Shown: positions 47,201 through 56,934 of the stretch, piece after piece
Layout of the letters: every line of letters begins with the position of its first letter
How positions within the stretch are numbered: the stretch's first letter is position 1
Made by a program: the position numbers and the translations under genes
Notes under the pieces: model-generated
Databases searched by the model: none
What the model saw: the letters and a program-made list of their open reading frames with translations, nothing else
What the model was told of the DNA's origin: nothing
DNA from: Henricia sp. BOLD:AAB3569
Taxonomy: Eukaryota; Echinodermata; Asteroidea; Spinulosida; Echinasteridae
Direction: 5' to 3'
DNA: 64,000 bases
Assembly: GCA_037783545.1 (NCBI GenBank)
Contig: JBBELK010000060.1
Coordinates: 3,038,001 to 3,102,000 of the forward strand

Positions 47201-50200
47201 AATTTATCCTTTGCAAGAGTCAAGTGACAGCCTTTAAATAAAGCATTGTAATATACAGCACTGCTAATGTAACAATCAGAGAGACTCTCACTGGGTTTAT
47301 TGCCTATGGTCTAATTTTTTAAAAAGCCCTAGAGAGTTACTGCAACATTCTTCAAGTTTACTTGCTTTCCCATTGGACTTTTTAAGGCATGTTCCCATTG
47401 GACCTTCTTTTCTGCTGCCTCGCGGTACCATTCCTTCGTGTAATCTTCCCATTTGGCCCAGCAGCATAACGAAAACATAAAAAAAAAAATGTACATACCG
47501 GTACACAGGGTTCTCCCCACGTACAAACGTGCGTATCGGCCCGATACGCTGAAATTCCGACCCGATACGCAGGAAAAATTGCCGATCAAAAAATTCAGCT
47601 CCCGATACGCACAACAAAAAATCAAAAATATCACACATGGTGCTGCTAAAAAATACAATAAAATTACCAGACATAAATTCTCTCTCGTGGAAAAAGAACC
47701 ACAGAGAATTCATGGCAAAAAAATACTTCATTCTGATTCGCACGGCCGACCAAAAACAGCTCTCGATACGGTACGGCTGGCCCGGTCCGATCCCCCGGTG
47801 CGCGTGCTGGTCCACGGGCGCCGCTGCACGTGAAATTCCCTGCACGTACGTACACATGTTACCGACCCGGAAGTATATTGTGTCCAACCTCAGCTTGTGT
47901 GTAATATACGTGCATAGCCATACACACATCTGGTATCCGACTGCGGCCCCAGACTGGCTCGGCCCCAAACTCGGCCCCAGACCAACTCGGCCCCCAATTG
48001 CCATGTGTACAAACTCGGCCCCAGACCAACTCGGCCCCCATTGCCTTGTGTACAAACTCGGCCCCAGACTGACTCGGCCCCAATTGCCTTGTGTACAAAC
48101 TCGTACCCAGACTGACTCGGCCCCCATTACATTGTGTACAAACTCGGCCCCAGACTGACTCGGCCCTAATTGCCTTGTATACAAACAAGATGAAAAAATG
48201 AAAAGAATTTTAAAGATTTATTTTTTTTAAACAAAAAAATTCATCTGCACCAAAACAATCTTAAACTGAGTTAAAGAATTCATAACAAGCCCTTCAAGTT
48301 CAGGACCCCAGGATAGCTCTAAAATGCACCAGAAAGCTTTTAAGTGTTTACAGTGAATTTAATGATATTCTCATTCAATGCTGAACATTTAAAAGGTACG
48401 GTACCAGAGCTGCCAACCCTCCCGGATTTTGCAACAGATTCTTCGGAAAATGACTAATTTGGTGAGTCCTGACATGGATAAAAACCCTCCTGGATTGTCA
48501 ATTGACAACCTTGGAGATTTTTAGATGTGTTTGGAGTCACGGAATGAACCTGTTTTCCCAGATGTCTTCCCCAAAATTCGGGAGGGTTGGCAGCTCTGCG
48601 GTACATACATGTACATGTACACGTAGTATCAAGTCTTTATACATGTAACTAGTGGGTTTCGTTTTTCGTTTGGCAAATCGGTTAAATGTTCCATCCTTGT
48701 TTCCTGTTTGGCTTGGAGTAGAATTGCGAAATTGTATATAACTAAACAGATGCACTGCAAAATGGCAGCCTCCAAGTCCGTACACAATAGTCCAATACAG
48801 CACGTGCCACTGACTACATGTACAAACATTACAGACTAAAACCACTACAAACACCATATGGTGAAGGCACACACGAAAGCTTTCCTCACATGTGTACCGG
48901 GGCCACTGCACAGAAGCTCAGTAATTGGATTATTCAGGAAACTACATGTATGTCCAGCTTCAGTGGCAAAATTTTGGTTTAGAAATCAATAACCTCATGG
49001 AACTCATATTATGTGTGATTAATACATGTGTAGCCAGTGGTAGCTGGGCACACATCAAACTGCAGTACAGTGTACCGGTATGTCCTTTTTTGTTTGTAGT
49101 CCTATAGGATACCAGTGTACAAATTGTACTGTGGGATTGAGGTCTACATTTTGCACATGTACATAAATGTGCATAAATTTTAACGATTTTCATACTACCA
49201 GTATACATGACATGTACATGTACATGCACTTGTTTGTTCAATCTCTTAAATTTGCTACCAGTACATACATGTACCGGTACGTACTGTATGCACAATATAA
49301 TGTGCAATGTGCATGATACGCAACACTACATGTACTACATGTAGACCTATTGTACACCACGCACACTACCACCACATTTACGCAAAGGTATACACGTGTA
49401 CACAGATCATGTACCATACACAGGGGCATGGACAATATTTTAAAAAGGAAGCAGTTCACTCTGTCTCAGATTTTGTTCGAATTTCAAAGGGCACTGCAGC
49501 TAAACTTGTTCCAAATGTGTATTAGCCTCATGAAATTTTAAGAGGGCAGTGCACGTTGGGGAATTTTGCCTCCGACTAACACCGTGTTTACACTCGAACC
49601 GGCAAAGGTGGATACAACCCAGCATTTTTATTGCGACCGCAAAACTACACCTTGTTTACACTACACCTTGATTCGGCTTCAACTCGCCTTCAGAAACCGC
49701 AAAAGTCACCACTAATTGTAACTGCAGCGAATGCGTGAGCTATTAGGTGTTGCGGCACTACATGTAGTGCCAGATTGGTTAATTAAATCTACTACACGGC
49801 GGGCACTGCCCTAAGGACACTCAAATTACCGAATCTGTATTCGGGTAGCGTTTACACTACGAGCAACATTGACAATTAATTGCGGGGGTTCAACCCTACC
49901 CTTAAAGGTGACTTGAAAAAGGCGAATGAGACCCAGGTCTGATCTGCCCTTTTCAATTCACCTTTTGCGTTTACACTTTGCGCCTACCCGGCTTCAACTC
50001 TCCTTTTTAGAAATTGCGGAGTTTGATTCGGCAAAGGTGAAGCGAGTGTAAACGGGCCTATAAAAGTAGCTTGAAAGTGACACCAAATAAGCAGGGCTAT
50101 GTCTTTTAAAGGGCCCATGATTAGGGATTTTTATCAATGAAATCTATGCTATGAAACTACTCTACTCAGTTAGTCATAAAAATCCTATTTGAAGCTTGTT

Positions 50201-53200
50201 TGGGGGTTAAAACAAAGGTTTTTAGTTTTTATGTTAATATGAATATGCATATTCATGAACATTCAACTATGCACACAAGATACCACTTTTTTTCTCAAAC
50301 GTGCTGAAACTTTTGTAATCCATGGCTGTTTGAGTTTGTTTTACATGTTTCCTGTTGTAAGCCATTACAAAACTGAGGATGGAAACTGCATCAATTTGCC
50401 ACAACTCCAACTTGAAGTCTTGTGTTTGTTCTTTACTGTGTCTTCCTGAAGTGATGCACCCCAAACAGCGCCCTCAATGAAATCTTCAAAGTTAAAAAAG
50501 ACTACCTTTGATTGATTTTACATTATATTGAACAACAGCAATGTCTTGCTAAACAAGTAATGTATGTATGTATAACATGAACCATGAAGCATTTGGTAGG
50601 TGATTAATTACCATTTTGTTGGGAGAACCCTGTAAGCTACATGTATAACAAGGCAGGAATTTTGTCACTGAAAAGGCCCAGCCATTTAAGGATTGGGAAG
50701 GGTCTTTTATTGGTGTTTGCAAAGGACACTTCCATTAGAAAAACAAACTCTTGTGTGAGTTGTTTGCAAAAGGACACCAGGATGATGACCAAGAGCAACA
50801 GATGCCACAGCCTCCAGGAATTTCCTGCCCTGATATAAGCAGTACTGGTATAAAACTGTGTCCAGGTCTGAATTTGTTGTGTTTCAGCTCAGCTCAGCTC
50901 AGCTCAGCACCCCCACCCCCACCCCCCCCCCCCCCCCCCCCCCCCCCCCACCCCCCACACCCGCCCAAAATCTCATCACCAGTCAGGCGGAATGTGAAGC
51001 CTAATCCTATTTAGGAAGTCTTGTTTAGTTTAATTGACTGCGGTTTCACTGCTGGGGTAATCCCAGTGCAACCCTTCCTTTTTTTCATGAGAAGCTACCG
51101 GAGCATGGGAGATTGAGGGTATGTTCAGACGGAGGGCTACTTCTTTTTTAGCCCCAATCCAATTAGCGGGGGTTCACTGGAGCTAAAGTGAGTTAGTCCA
51201 AAATGCCCTCCCGGTCACACGGTTGTGATAACTCCGAAGCTACAGTTTCAAAGGAGCTAAAATGTGGTCAAATTTGATGGCATATTAACATTGGCCAGAT
51301 GCCACAGAGCGAGGTCAGTTGCGTTGAGTGCTCAAATAACACTCTGTTTACACTTGATCCCGAGCTCGGGGTCGAAGACCGAGCTCGGGATCAGCCCCGG
51401 ATCACTACTGAGTGTAAACGCTCTCGGAACCAAATTGGCCCCGGATCAGACCCCGAGATTTTGGTCTCGCGTTGGCGGAGGGTTCGATCCCGAGCTCGGG
51501 ATCAGTTTGCGGTTAGATAAGCAATTAATCTTTACCGCAACCTGCCACATCCGCTCCACAGCCGTAGCGGGGGAAAAGCCCACGAAATTCAAGTGGCATT
51601 GTACACTGTACATGCACAACCCATGCACACATTGATCAGTACATGCACACACAGAGCATGACCGTTGACTGCAATTTCTGGCACCGCGCTCGAGATCAAC
51701 TACAGAATGTAAACGCGGCACTCAGGATCATTGCGGTTAACACTGACGCATTCTTATCAGGGGACCAATCTTGATTCGGAGCTCGGGACCAGTGTAAACA
51801 CTGTGTTACAGTGGAGCTAAATCATAAAAAGAAACCCCGCTGTGCTGAAAGTAGGGCTAGCCCCACACATTTGCTGGGCCAAGTTTGGGGAGGGTTAGCT
51901 CCGGAGCGTTCAGACAGGAGTTAGGGGTGGAGGTACCGGTAGCTAGCTCCGGAGCTAGCTCCAGAGATAGCCCTCGTCTGAACAACCCCTGAGAGAGCTG
52001 AGAATATTTGGGTAGTTTCATAAAAAAAGGAGCCAAAGTGTGACATTTTGATGCACTAAAAAATAGCCTTTACAGAAAGAAGAAATTCCTTTCCAATTTC
52101 CAAATAGTGTACAATATTTAAAATATTTTATAAATGTCTTGGTCATCGTGGTTTTGATAGTATTCAAGAAAACTGTTTAGTAACATGATGGGAGGACACA
52201 CTTGAGGCATTTTTCAACTTGTGAAATCTTACATTTCAAGTATTTTTGACTGGTTTCTTTCTGGTTTTACCCAGAGAGTTGCCAACATTTTTCCCTACAA
52301 ATTCCCATGCAATTTCAAAATAGAGTACAATATTTAAAATAATTTACAAACAGATGTGTTTGTATTATCATTTTGATAGGCTGCCTAATATTCGAGAAAA
52401 TTATTTAATTGGAAAAAAATAGCTTGAAACAAAATCTTGGAAGCATGTTTCATGTGGACATGTGGTCGTGTACCTGCACCTACCATGTACCGACTTGACA
52501 TTTCCCAAGATCAGCGTTCGCCCTTAACCTTTTTCCCAACTGGCCAACAGGGCCAGTTGTATTAAATCTTCACTGGCCCGTCGGCATTTCAAGTGGCCCG
52601 GTTTAATACTGTTAACATTTCTGGTTGTTCTTTTTAAACACAGTCGACCATTAATGTTTGCAAAAACCACATTTGAGTGAATAAATTAGGAAAATTTGGT
52701 AGTCATAAGGTTCTCCTCATTAAAAGTTTGAAAATGTGTGGTACATTTTAGAGCTTTCTGGTGAATTTTAGAGCTATTCTGGAGTCTTGAAAGGTTCTTT
52801 TGTTATAAATTCTCAAGGATGCATGTTTTTGTGCACATTAACCCCTTCGCGACAGGGAACTGCATTTGCAGAACTTTATAAGTGTGAGTGTACATCTTGG
52901 GGGCGGTTATAAAGAATTAGACCAGGGCAGACTAGAGCTGGTCTTTTTCAACCTGTTGGCTTGGGGTCAAGTCAGTTTTTGGTTTTTGATATGTGACTTG
53001 ACCCTGGAGAAACTGACTTTTTACTGGACTTGGGAAATAAGATTGATTTACGACTTGAAATAAAAACTACCGTAGTTATCAAGTCTCCAGCCCCAGAGAC
53101 ATACTGCATAACCAAAACTGGAAGTGCAGTCTCTCACTCCAGGGGAATAAATTGGAACCGGCCGTGGGAGTCTGAAGAAAGATCAAAGTTATTTCATCAC

Positions 53201-56200
53201 TCCTTTAAATTTAGTACAGCGTGGGTCTGTTTTATTTCAACTGGACAGCCGGACCATTGGGAAGGCTTTCCAGCTGGCCCGAGACCATTTCAACTGTCAT
53301 TTGGCCAACGGACCAGTGCTAATTCGAACGCTGAAGATGCCGAGTCAACAGATCTGTTACACTAATACTAACACGGTTTCCCAAGATGCCGTGTTAACAG
53401 ATCTGTTACACTAACATCAACACTAACACGGAGCACAGAATTGCGCCCTCACTCACTGCAATTTGCGGTTCTGCGCACTATTTTAAACACACACTAACAC
53501 GCCGTGTTAACACGGCGTTTGTTCTGAGGTCACAATTCTGATTGAGATAACAGATCTGTTAACACTAACACGTAACACTAACACGTAACACACATAGAAT
53601 TGTGACCTCACCCAGTGTGCCCAGCCAGATTTATTCTTTTAGTTTTTGTAATATGATTGTAAAATATTGAAATTTCTTTACTGTTCGAGATATTATTTTG
53701 ATTAATTTAAGAAATTTTGAAATTTTTATCCAGTGTTTACCAGTTTTGGATCACGCTCCCCAACAAAGCCGGTGTGTTCCTTTAAACGGAATTCTTTATA
53801 GATTTTCGGAAAGACTACCCGGTACCATGCACGGACACCCACTGAGACCCCATGCGCTAAAACTATTGGACAACTCTGATTTTTAAAAAGTTTTTCCTTA
53901 GTAAATTCATGACACTTTTCCCTTGTAATTGTGCATTTTTATAATGACACTAAAATTTTTACGTGGTTTATGTCATAACAAGGAAATACGGTATTGTTTT
54001 AGTTGATGTCACAACTGGAATTTGACGAAAGTAATTATTGGAATCGATAGCTTGGATGATTTTAGGGTACAATTATAGAATGCAGGGCCCACTATACTTC
54101 AATCTCAACGTCTCCGGAGACGGAGTCACGCACTTGCACATTCATATATTGCGCCCTCTTTAGAATGAACTGTTTAAGCCTGTTCATAGGGCGGCACTCC
54201 CCCCCCGCGAAGCCCCGCCCCCATTTTTCTGTTACCTGGAATTAGTTTTATCCTTATATTATTCTATTGAACGCGGGATGCACATCAAGAAGGGATAATA
54301 AATGACGTGTTTCTGTCGTCACAGATCCGAATTTAGATCACAAACTGTGTCACTATTCGTTTTTTCCTCAACGTTTTTTTTTTTTTTAAATTTTCCCACC
54401 ACTTACACGTTCACTTCCACCTCCAAAATTTCCTTTTTAAATTCATGACGATCTCTCTTCCGGCCGGTTGAACAAAAAAGGATTTAAAAAACCGCAAACG
54501 CAAGTGACGCGCGACGGGCATTCACCTTCTTTTATGTCTTTTTGTTTTTATCGGTACCGAGTGGGGCACCTGTACTCCCTACGCGAAAGGCCGTACTAAC
54601 TGCGTGTAAACAAAGTACCCGACTATGTTAGACGGATTTAGTCAACAGAGGGCGACATCAGTTCGTTTTCCTTGGGAGCGGCCCGTGATGCAGTGGTACA
54701 TGTACATACATGATGTAAATACATGAAAGGTATCGTAAAAATTTTGCAGTGCGGCATTTTTTTTTGCTAGGGCGGTCGTGATTTTGCTCGGGCGGTCGAG
54801 ATTTTGCGCGGGCGGCACAAAAATTAGGTAGGGTGGCACGCCCTAGCAAAACATCTCGTGCAGAACCTTGGTCTCCCGTCTCCGCGTCTCCAGAAACCCT
54901 CTTGCCCAGAATAATAGCAGCACGAGAGGGATTTTAAAAAAAAAGGTAAATAAAGACCGGAAACTGTTGCGTTCTTCGTTTCAAACTACTTAGGTGTCCA
55001 GAGGGCGCTTTTCTTTTAATTCCCGACGGGCTACCCCCTCTAAATCAAAACATTCACAGCAGTCTCCGGTCTCCGCGTCTCCAGAAAACCCTCTTGCCTA
55101 AAATAATCGCGGCACGAGAGGGATTTAAAAAAAAAAGGTAAATAAAGACCGGAAACCGTTGCGTTTTTCGTTTCAAACTACTTAGGTGTCCAGAGGGCGC
55201 TTTTCTTTTAATTCCTGACGGGCTACCGCCCTCTAAATCAAAACATTCACAGCCGTCTCCCGTCTCCGCGTCTCCAGAAACCCTCTTGCCCAGCATAATC
55301 GCGGCACGAGAGGGATGTTTTAAAAAAGGTAAATAAAGACCGGAAACCGTTGTGTTCTTCGTTTCAAAGGAAACCGTTTGCGTTCTTCGTTTCAAAGTAC
55401 TTCGGTGTCTAAAGGGCGCTTTTCTCTTAATTCCCGACGGGGTACACCCCTCGCAATCAAAACATTCACAGCCGTCTCCCGTCTCCACGTTGTACTTCGG
55501 AGATTTTTTATAAAGGGAAATAAAGTCCGAAAACCATTCCGTTAACGAAGTCACGGCAAAGTGGTGCTTTCGACCACCAGAGGGCGCTCATCTCCTGTCT
55601 CCCGTCTCTGCTAGAAGTTCGATCACATCGTCTCCAGTCAACTTTGAAAAGGTGCTGTCGCGTGGGCCCTGTATTCTAGTATAGTTACTCGAATTTTAGA
55701 ATATGAATACTTACATACATTTCCGTCGCAAAGGCTTAGTTTTAGAGAAAAATCACGTAAAAAATATTGCATACCGGTTAGCCCAGGTTGGACGTCGTCT
55801 TCATTGCATTACGAGTGACGTCCAGGTTACGATGTCTCTAAACAGGGGGACTGAAAATTCCATATAATTTTTAAGCTATATTACCTTTTAATGGACGTCG
55901 AATTTATGTCCATATATGCTTGACGTCTTCATTTACAGGAACGGGAGGTTTAAATGTCGTATATACCAAATTTGATGAAAAAAAGTGAAATCTAAGGCAC
56001 AACCTAACGTTAAAGTTCAGAGAAATAAATAACAGCTGCCGTCGCGTCACGCTTCGTGAAGTTTGGATAGGCTTGCGCGTGCGGCGCCACGATTTCAGGC
56101 ACGCAATGCGCCGAGGCCATGGCCTAGTTCAGTTGCGACGCGCGCACGGCCGGCCGGTACGCGGGACTACTACGCGCGCGGTGAGAACAAAATAAGCTGA

Positions 56201-56934
56201 ACGTAACTTGGCCGTCTGTATATTATAGTAGGGATTTTTTGTGCACAAATATATAGCAAATTAGCGCGACTTTTTGCCGTTTTCCTCTGGAATATGCAGT
56301 TCGGTGATGTGTAGTGGATTTCTAAACCCAGCAATCCCAAAGATTAGGACACATGGAACTTTGTTAGCACATTACCGGCTTCCAGCACAAGGTAGAAATA
56401 TTGAATTTTTTTGTTACAAAAACTTCATACCCTGGACTCTGTATCCACATGTAGTATGCGGTACGGAGTCCAACCTGGGCTACATACCGGTATGAATTAT
56501 GATTGCACGCAAAGCGGCCAGCCAGAAACCAAACGGATTATCACGCGCACGCCCTATTTCTTCACGCGCTTCACACACAGCAGTTTCACTTCGGCCGGCA
56601 GCAGTTTCACACACTTTTGTATGGAGGCGGGCGTGACAAAAACACAGAATTTTCATGGAAAAGGTATTTCAAAATCATCCAAGCTATCGATTCCAATTAT
56701 TATTTTCCTTAAATTCCAGTTGTGACATAAACTAAACAAATACCGAAAATACCTCGATGGATGACTTGGAAGTTAACTTAGAAGTTAGAGTCGAGTTGTC
56801 TCGACGGACGAGTTGTCCTGCGTTTTTATCAATATCACTCAGTATAAAGTAATAAGTATGGAGCAGTTACTTACGATATACAAGCTGTTCAATGCGATTA
56901 GCGCATTTCTGCTGCAGGCAAACCCCCCGCACAT
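35152..56934 (-). CDS. Tetraspanin, TSPAN13/TSPAN31 group, complete, 5 exons
   Basis: This is a four-pass membrane protein that organises partner proteins into tetraspanin-enriched microdomains. Coding exons in transcript order are 56934-56875, 40701-40534, 38707-38507, 36969-36835 and 35226-35152; all junctions are phase 0 and the product is 212 residues (human TSPAN31 210, TSPAN13 204). It has the [16 protein letters not shown] start, TM2-TM3 with [15 protein letters not shown], a large extracellular loop with CCGF and further cysteines, and the group-defining end [11 protein letters not shown] then [16 protein letters not shown]. Three potential N-glycosylation sites (NAS, NSS/NET, NGS) lie in the large loop. 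I cannot decide from this protein alone between TSPAN13, TSPAN31 and their common precursor. The gene spans 21.8 kb, mostly intron 1. Confidence 0.96.
35655..36593. mobile_element. Outer CAGTGTTGGAACGAGTC element (interrupted)
   Basis: CAGTGTTGGAACGAGTCTCC at the left; right end GAGTCATTACAACACTG. The interior is rich in AAGTCAAGTCA. CAGTGTTG ends are typical of hAT MITEs. Lies between tetraspanin exons 5 and 4. Confidence 0.7.
35770..36254. mobile_element. Inner AGGCCAATGAAATTAGATTA element
   Basis: About 32-bp perfect TIRs running from AGGCCAATG to TTTCTCGTC and the complement on the right; inserted in 35655-36593. Confidence 0.8.
36835..36969 (-). CDS. Tetraspanin exon 4
   Basis: Acceptor ATTTCCCTCCAG, donor GTATGT; 45 codons. 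It is cysteine-rich ([20 protein letters not shown]), then reaches [11 protein letters not shown] at the start of TM4. Confidence 0.94.
37098..37571. mobile_element. TGACCCCGTTCTCACTAG element
   Basis: TGACCCCGTTCTCACTAG and CTAGTGAGAACGGGGTCA. The interior repeats TTCGTCGAATGAAG, itself nearly palindromic, at least six times. Confidence 0.8.
38094..38338. mobile_element. GGGCGACA element, copy 2
   Basis: ATAGGGCGACATTTCGGGAA ... AATTGTCGCCCTATCC; same interior as copy 1. Confidence 0.65.
38507..38707 (-). CDS. Tetraspanin exon 3 (large extracellular loop)
   Basis: Acceptor TCTCCCGCAG, donor GTCAGA. It encodes TM3 ([20 protein letters not shown]) and the first half of the large loop with NASW, NSSNET and [18 protein letters not shown] five bases earlier is a possible alternative donor, but it would break the phase with exon 4. 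Confidence 0.94.
39211..40340. mobile_element. CAGTGAATCTTGTCTACGG element, copy 2 (interrupted by hAT)
   Basis: Same family as 8194-8890; flanks 39211-39283 and 40235-40340 join into one copy when the hAT insert and one target duplicate are removed. Confidence 0.7.
39292..40226. mobile_element. Non-autonomous hAT element with 8-bp target duplication
   Basis: CTTTATAC flanks it on both sides (39284-39291 and 40227-40234). Ends TAGTGCTGGGA and TCCCAGCATTA are inverted repeats with one mismatch. The interior (39590-40060) is a tandem of three to four units of about 100-130 bp, each with AACTTGCAAGTTG and GATCGTCGGCTCC. No transposase. Confidence 0.85.
40534..40701 (-). CDS. Tetraspanin exon 2
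   Basis: Acceptor TTTCCTGCAG, donor GTATCC, a weak but GT-type site. The 56 codons cover TM1 remainder and TM2: [20 protein letters not shown] then [14 protein letters not shown]. Confidence 0.93.
41473..41735. mobile_element. GGGTC-TTTCTATAAAT MITE, copy 3
   Basis: TATGGGTCTTTCTATAAATT ... AAAGACCCATA; nearly identical to copy 2. Confidence 0.8.
41823..42143. mobile_element. GGGGCCAATTTCATAGAGC element with internal minisatellite
   Basis: Perfect ends GGGGCCAATTTCATAGAGC and complement. The left arm carries about six 18-bp units TTGCTTAAGCATGAAAAA; the right arm has two. TIR expansion by slippage is likely. Confidence 0.85.
42163..42511. mobile_element. TTAA-flanked AGGCCCTATGTATCATTTG element
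   Basis: TTAAAGGCCCTATGTATCAT at the left and CAATAGGCCTTTAA at the right, with TTGCAAATGAT pairing. A diverged relative in AGMO intron, 12890-13390, is split by LINE sequence. Confidence 0.7.
43173..43507. mobile_element. CAGACCAATCCAGTAACTAA element
   Basis: About 50-bp imperfect TIRs (CAGACCAATCCAGTAAC; GTTACCGGATTGGTGT). The interior repeats GCGTACACGCGACGCGCC. Related in its ends to 33701-34274. Confidence 0.75.
44203..44405. mobile_element. Inverted pair of tRNA-like SINE heads
   Basis: A minus-oriented head (44203-44283, GTGGGACTCTAACCCACGAC) faces a plus-oriented head (44317-44401, GGTGGTTGAGTGGTTT ... TTTGAGTCCCACC). Both resemble tRNA-Leu/Ser. Their arms are degenerate, so functional tRNAs are unlikely. 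Confidence 0.5.
45257..46062. mobile_element. TTAAAGGGACATACCGGC element
   Basis: TTAAAGGGACATACCGGCTT and AAGCCGGTGTGTCCCTTTAA are inverted; TTAA bounds both sides. 806 bp. A lone end lies at 53762-53786. Confidence 0.75.
46607..47173. mobile_element. GGGTCATTCCATAAAT element, long version
   Basis: ATATGGGTCATTCCATAAAT at the left and its complement at the right; 567 bp with a different interior from copies 1-3. Confidence 0.7.
47329..47460 (-). CDS. Unrecognised 3'-terminal coding segment
   Basis: The minus frame reads [20 protein letters not shown] then [20 protein letters not shown] before TAG (47331-47329), and AATAAA follows on the same strand at 47301-47296, 28 bp later. The composition (W, K, E rich, helical) looks protein-like. 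No good splice acceptor precedes it and the upstream 47506-48185 is repeat. It could be a terminal exon, a retrocopy or chance. I do not recognise the family. Confidence 0.3.
   Translation of the reverse strand, partial: WAKWEDYTKEWYREAAEKKVQWEHALKSPMGKQVNLKNVAVTL
47942..48185. repeat. 43-bp minisatellite
   Basis: About 5.5 units of 43-44 bp, each with CTCGGCCCCAGAC, a second CTCGGCCCC and TTGCCTTGTGTACAAA. Confidence 0.9.
48405..48598. mobile_element. CAGAGCTGCCAACCCTCCCG MITE
   Basis: CAGAGCTGCCAACCCTCCCG and the complement at the right. CGGTAC flanks both sides (48399-48404, 48599-48604). Ends resemble hAT. Confidence 0.8.
49581..50058. mobile_element. GTTTACACTCGA element, copy 3
   Basis: Same orientation and layout as 9398-9887; TCTGTATTCGGGTAGCGTTT is shared with it. 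Confidence 0.75.
50108..50600. mobile_element. TTAAAGGGC element, copy 2
   Basis: Shares GTGCTGAAACTTTTGTAATC and CCCCAAACAGCGCCCTC with 57213-57740; right end eroded. Confidence 0.5.
50885..50965. repeat. CAGCT repeat and poly-C tract
   Basis: (CAGCT)5 is followed by a C-rich run of about 55 bp from 50909. In tetraspanin intron 1. Confidence 0.9.
51117..51990. mobile_element. Outer GGGTATGTTCAGACGG element (interrupted)
   Basis: GGGTATGTTCAGACGGAGGG at the left, CCTCGTCTGAACAACCCC at the right; interior GGAGCTAGCTCCGGAGCTA palindromes. Hosts 51337-51807. Confidence 0.7.
51337..51807. mobile_element. Inner TAACACTCTGTTTACACT element
   Basis: TAACACTCTGTTTACACT and AGTGTAAACACTGTGTTA are inverted. 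Interior has CCCGAGCTCGGG palindromes and AGTGTAAACGC sites like the GTTTACACTCGA family. Confidence 0.75.
52512..53333. mobile_element. CAGCGTTCG element (hAT-like ends)
   Basis: CAGCGTTCG ... CGAACGCTG with further imperfect pairing (ACTGGCCAACAGGGCC). AAGAT lies on both sides (52507-52511, 53334-53338). Confidence 0.7.
53331..53617. repeat. AACACG-rich tandem region
   Basis: Repeats of AACAGATCTGTTACACTAA and ACTAACACG, with inverted TGAGGTCACAATTCTG / AGAATTGTGACCTCA near its end. Confidence 0.6.
54076..55678. mobile_element. Inner TAGAATGCAGGGCCCAC element with ~190-bp tandem
   Basis: TAGAATGCAGGGCCCAC at the left and GTGGGCCCTGTATTCTA at the right. The interior has three to four units of about 190 bp (CTCCGCGTCTCCAGAAA ... 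GGCACGAGAGGGA ... CAGAGGGCGCTTTTC). Confidence 0.7.
55769..56494. mobile_element. Inner CATACCGGTTAGCCCAGG element
   Basis: CATACCGGTTAGCCCAGG at the left; CCTGGGCTACATACCGGTATG-type right end. Second element inside 53988-56746. Confidence 0.65.
56875..56934 (-). CDS. Tetraspanin exon 1 (start codon at 56934)
   Basis: ATG at 56934-56932 opens [20 protein letters not shown]; donor GTAAGT lies just below 56875. The start matches the MVCGGFAC start of human TSPAN13/31, minus one residue. Confidence 0.95.

Larger units (their letters stand above)
53988..56746. mobile_element. Outer 2.76-kb element with 75-bp TIRs
   Basis: Left TIR 53988-54063 and right TIR 56671-56746 pair over about 75 bp (TGTCACAACTGGAATTT; GAATCGATAGCTTGGATGAT). 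It contains two other elements. It ends 128 bp from tetraspanin exon 1. Confidence 0.75.

Noticed and set aside
47297-48184. 295-codon minus-strand frame
   Set aside because: It runs through the 43-bp minisatellite and a transposon end; only its last 43 codons, in another frame, look protein-like.
50751-51014. Frame with a long proline run
   Set aside because: Product of the C homopolymer in an intron.
55054-55554. 166-codon minus-strand frame
   Set aside because: It is a translation of the 190-bp tandem inside a TIR element.
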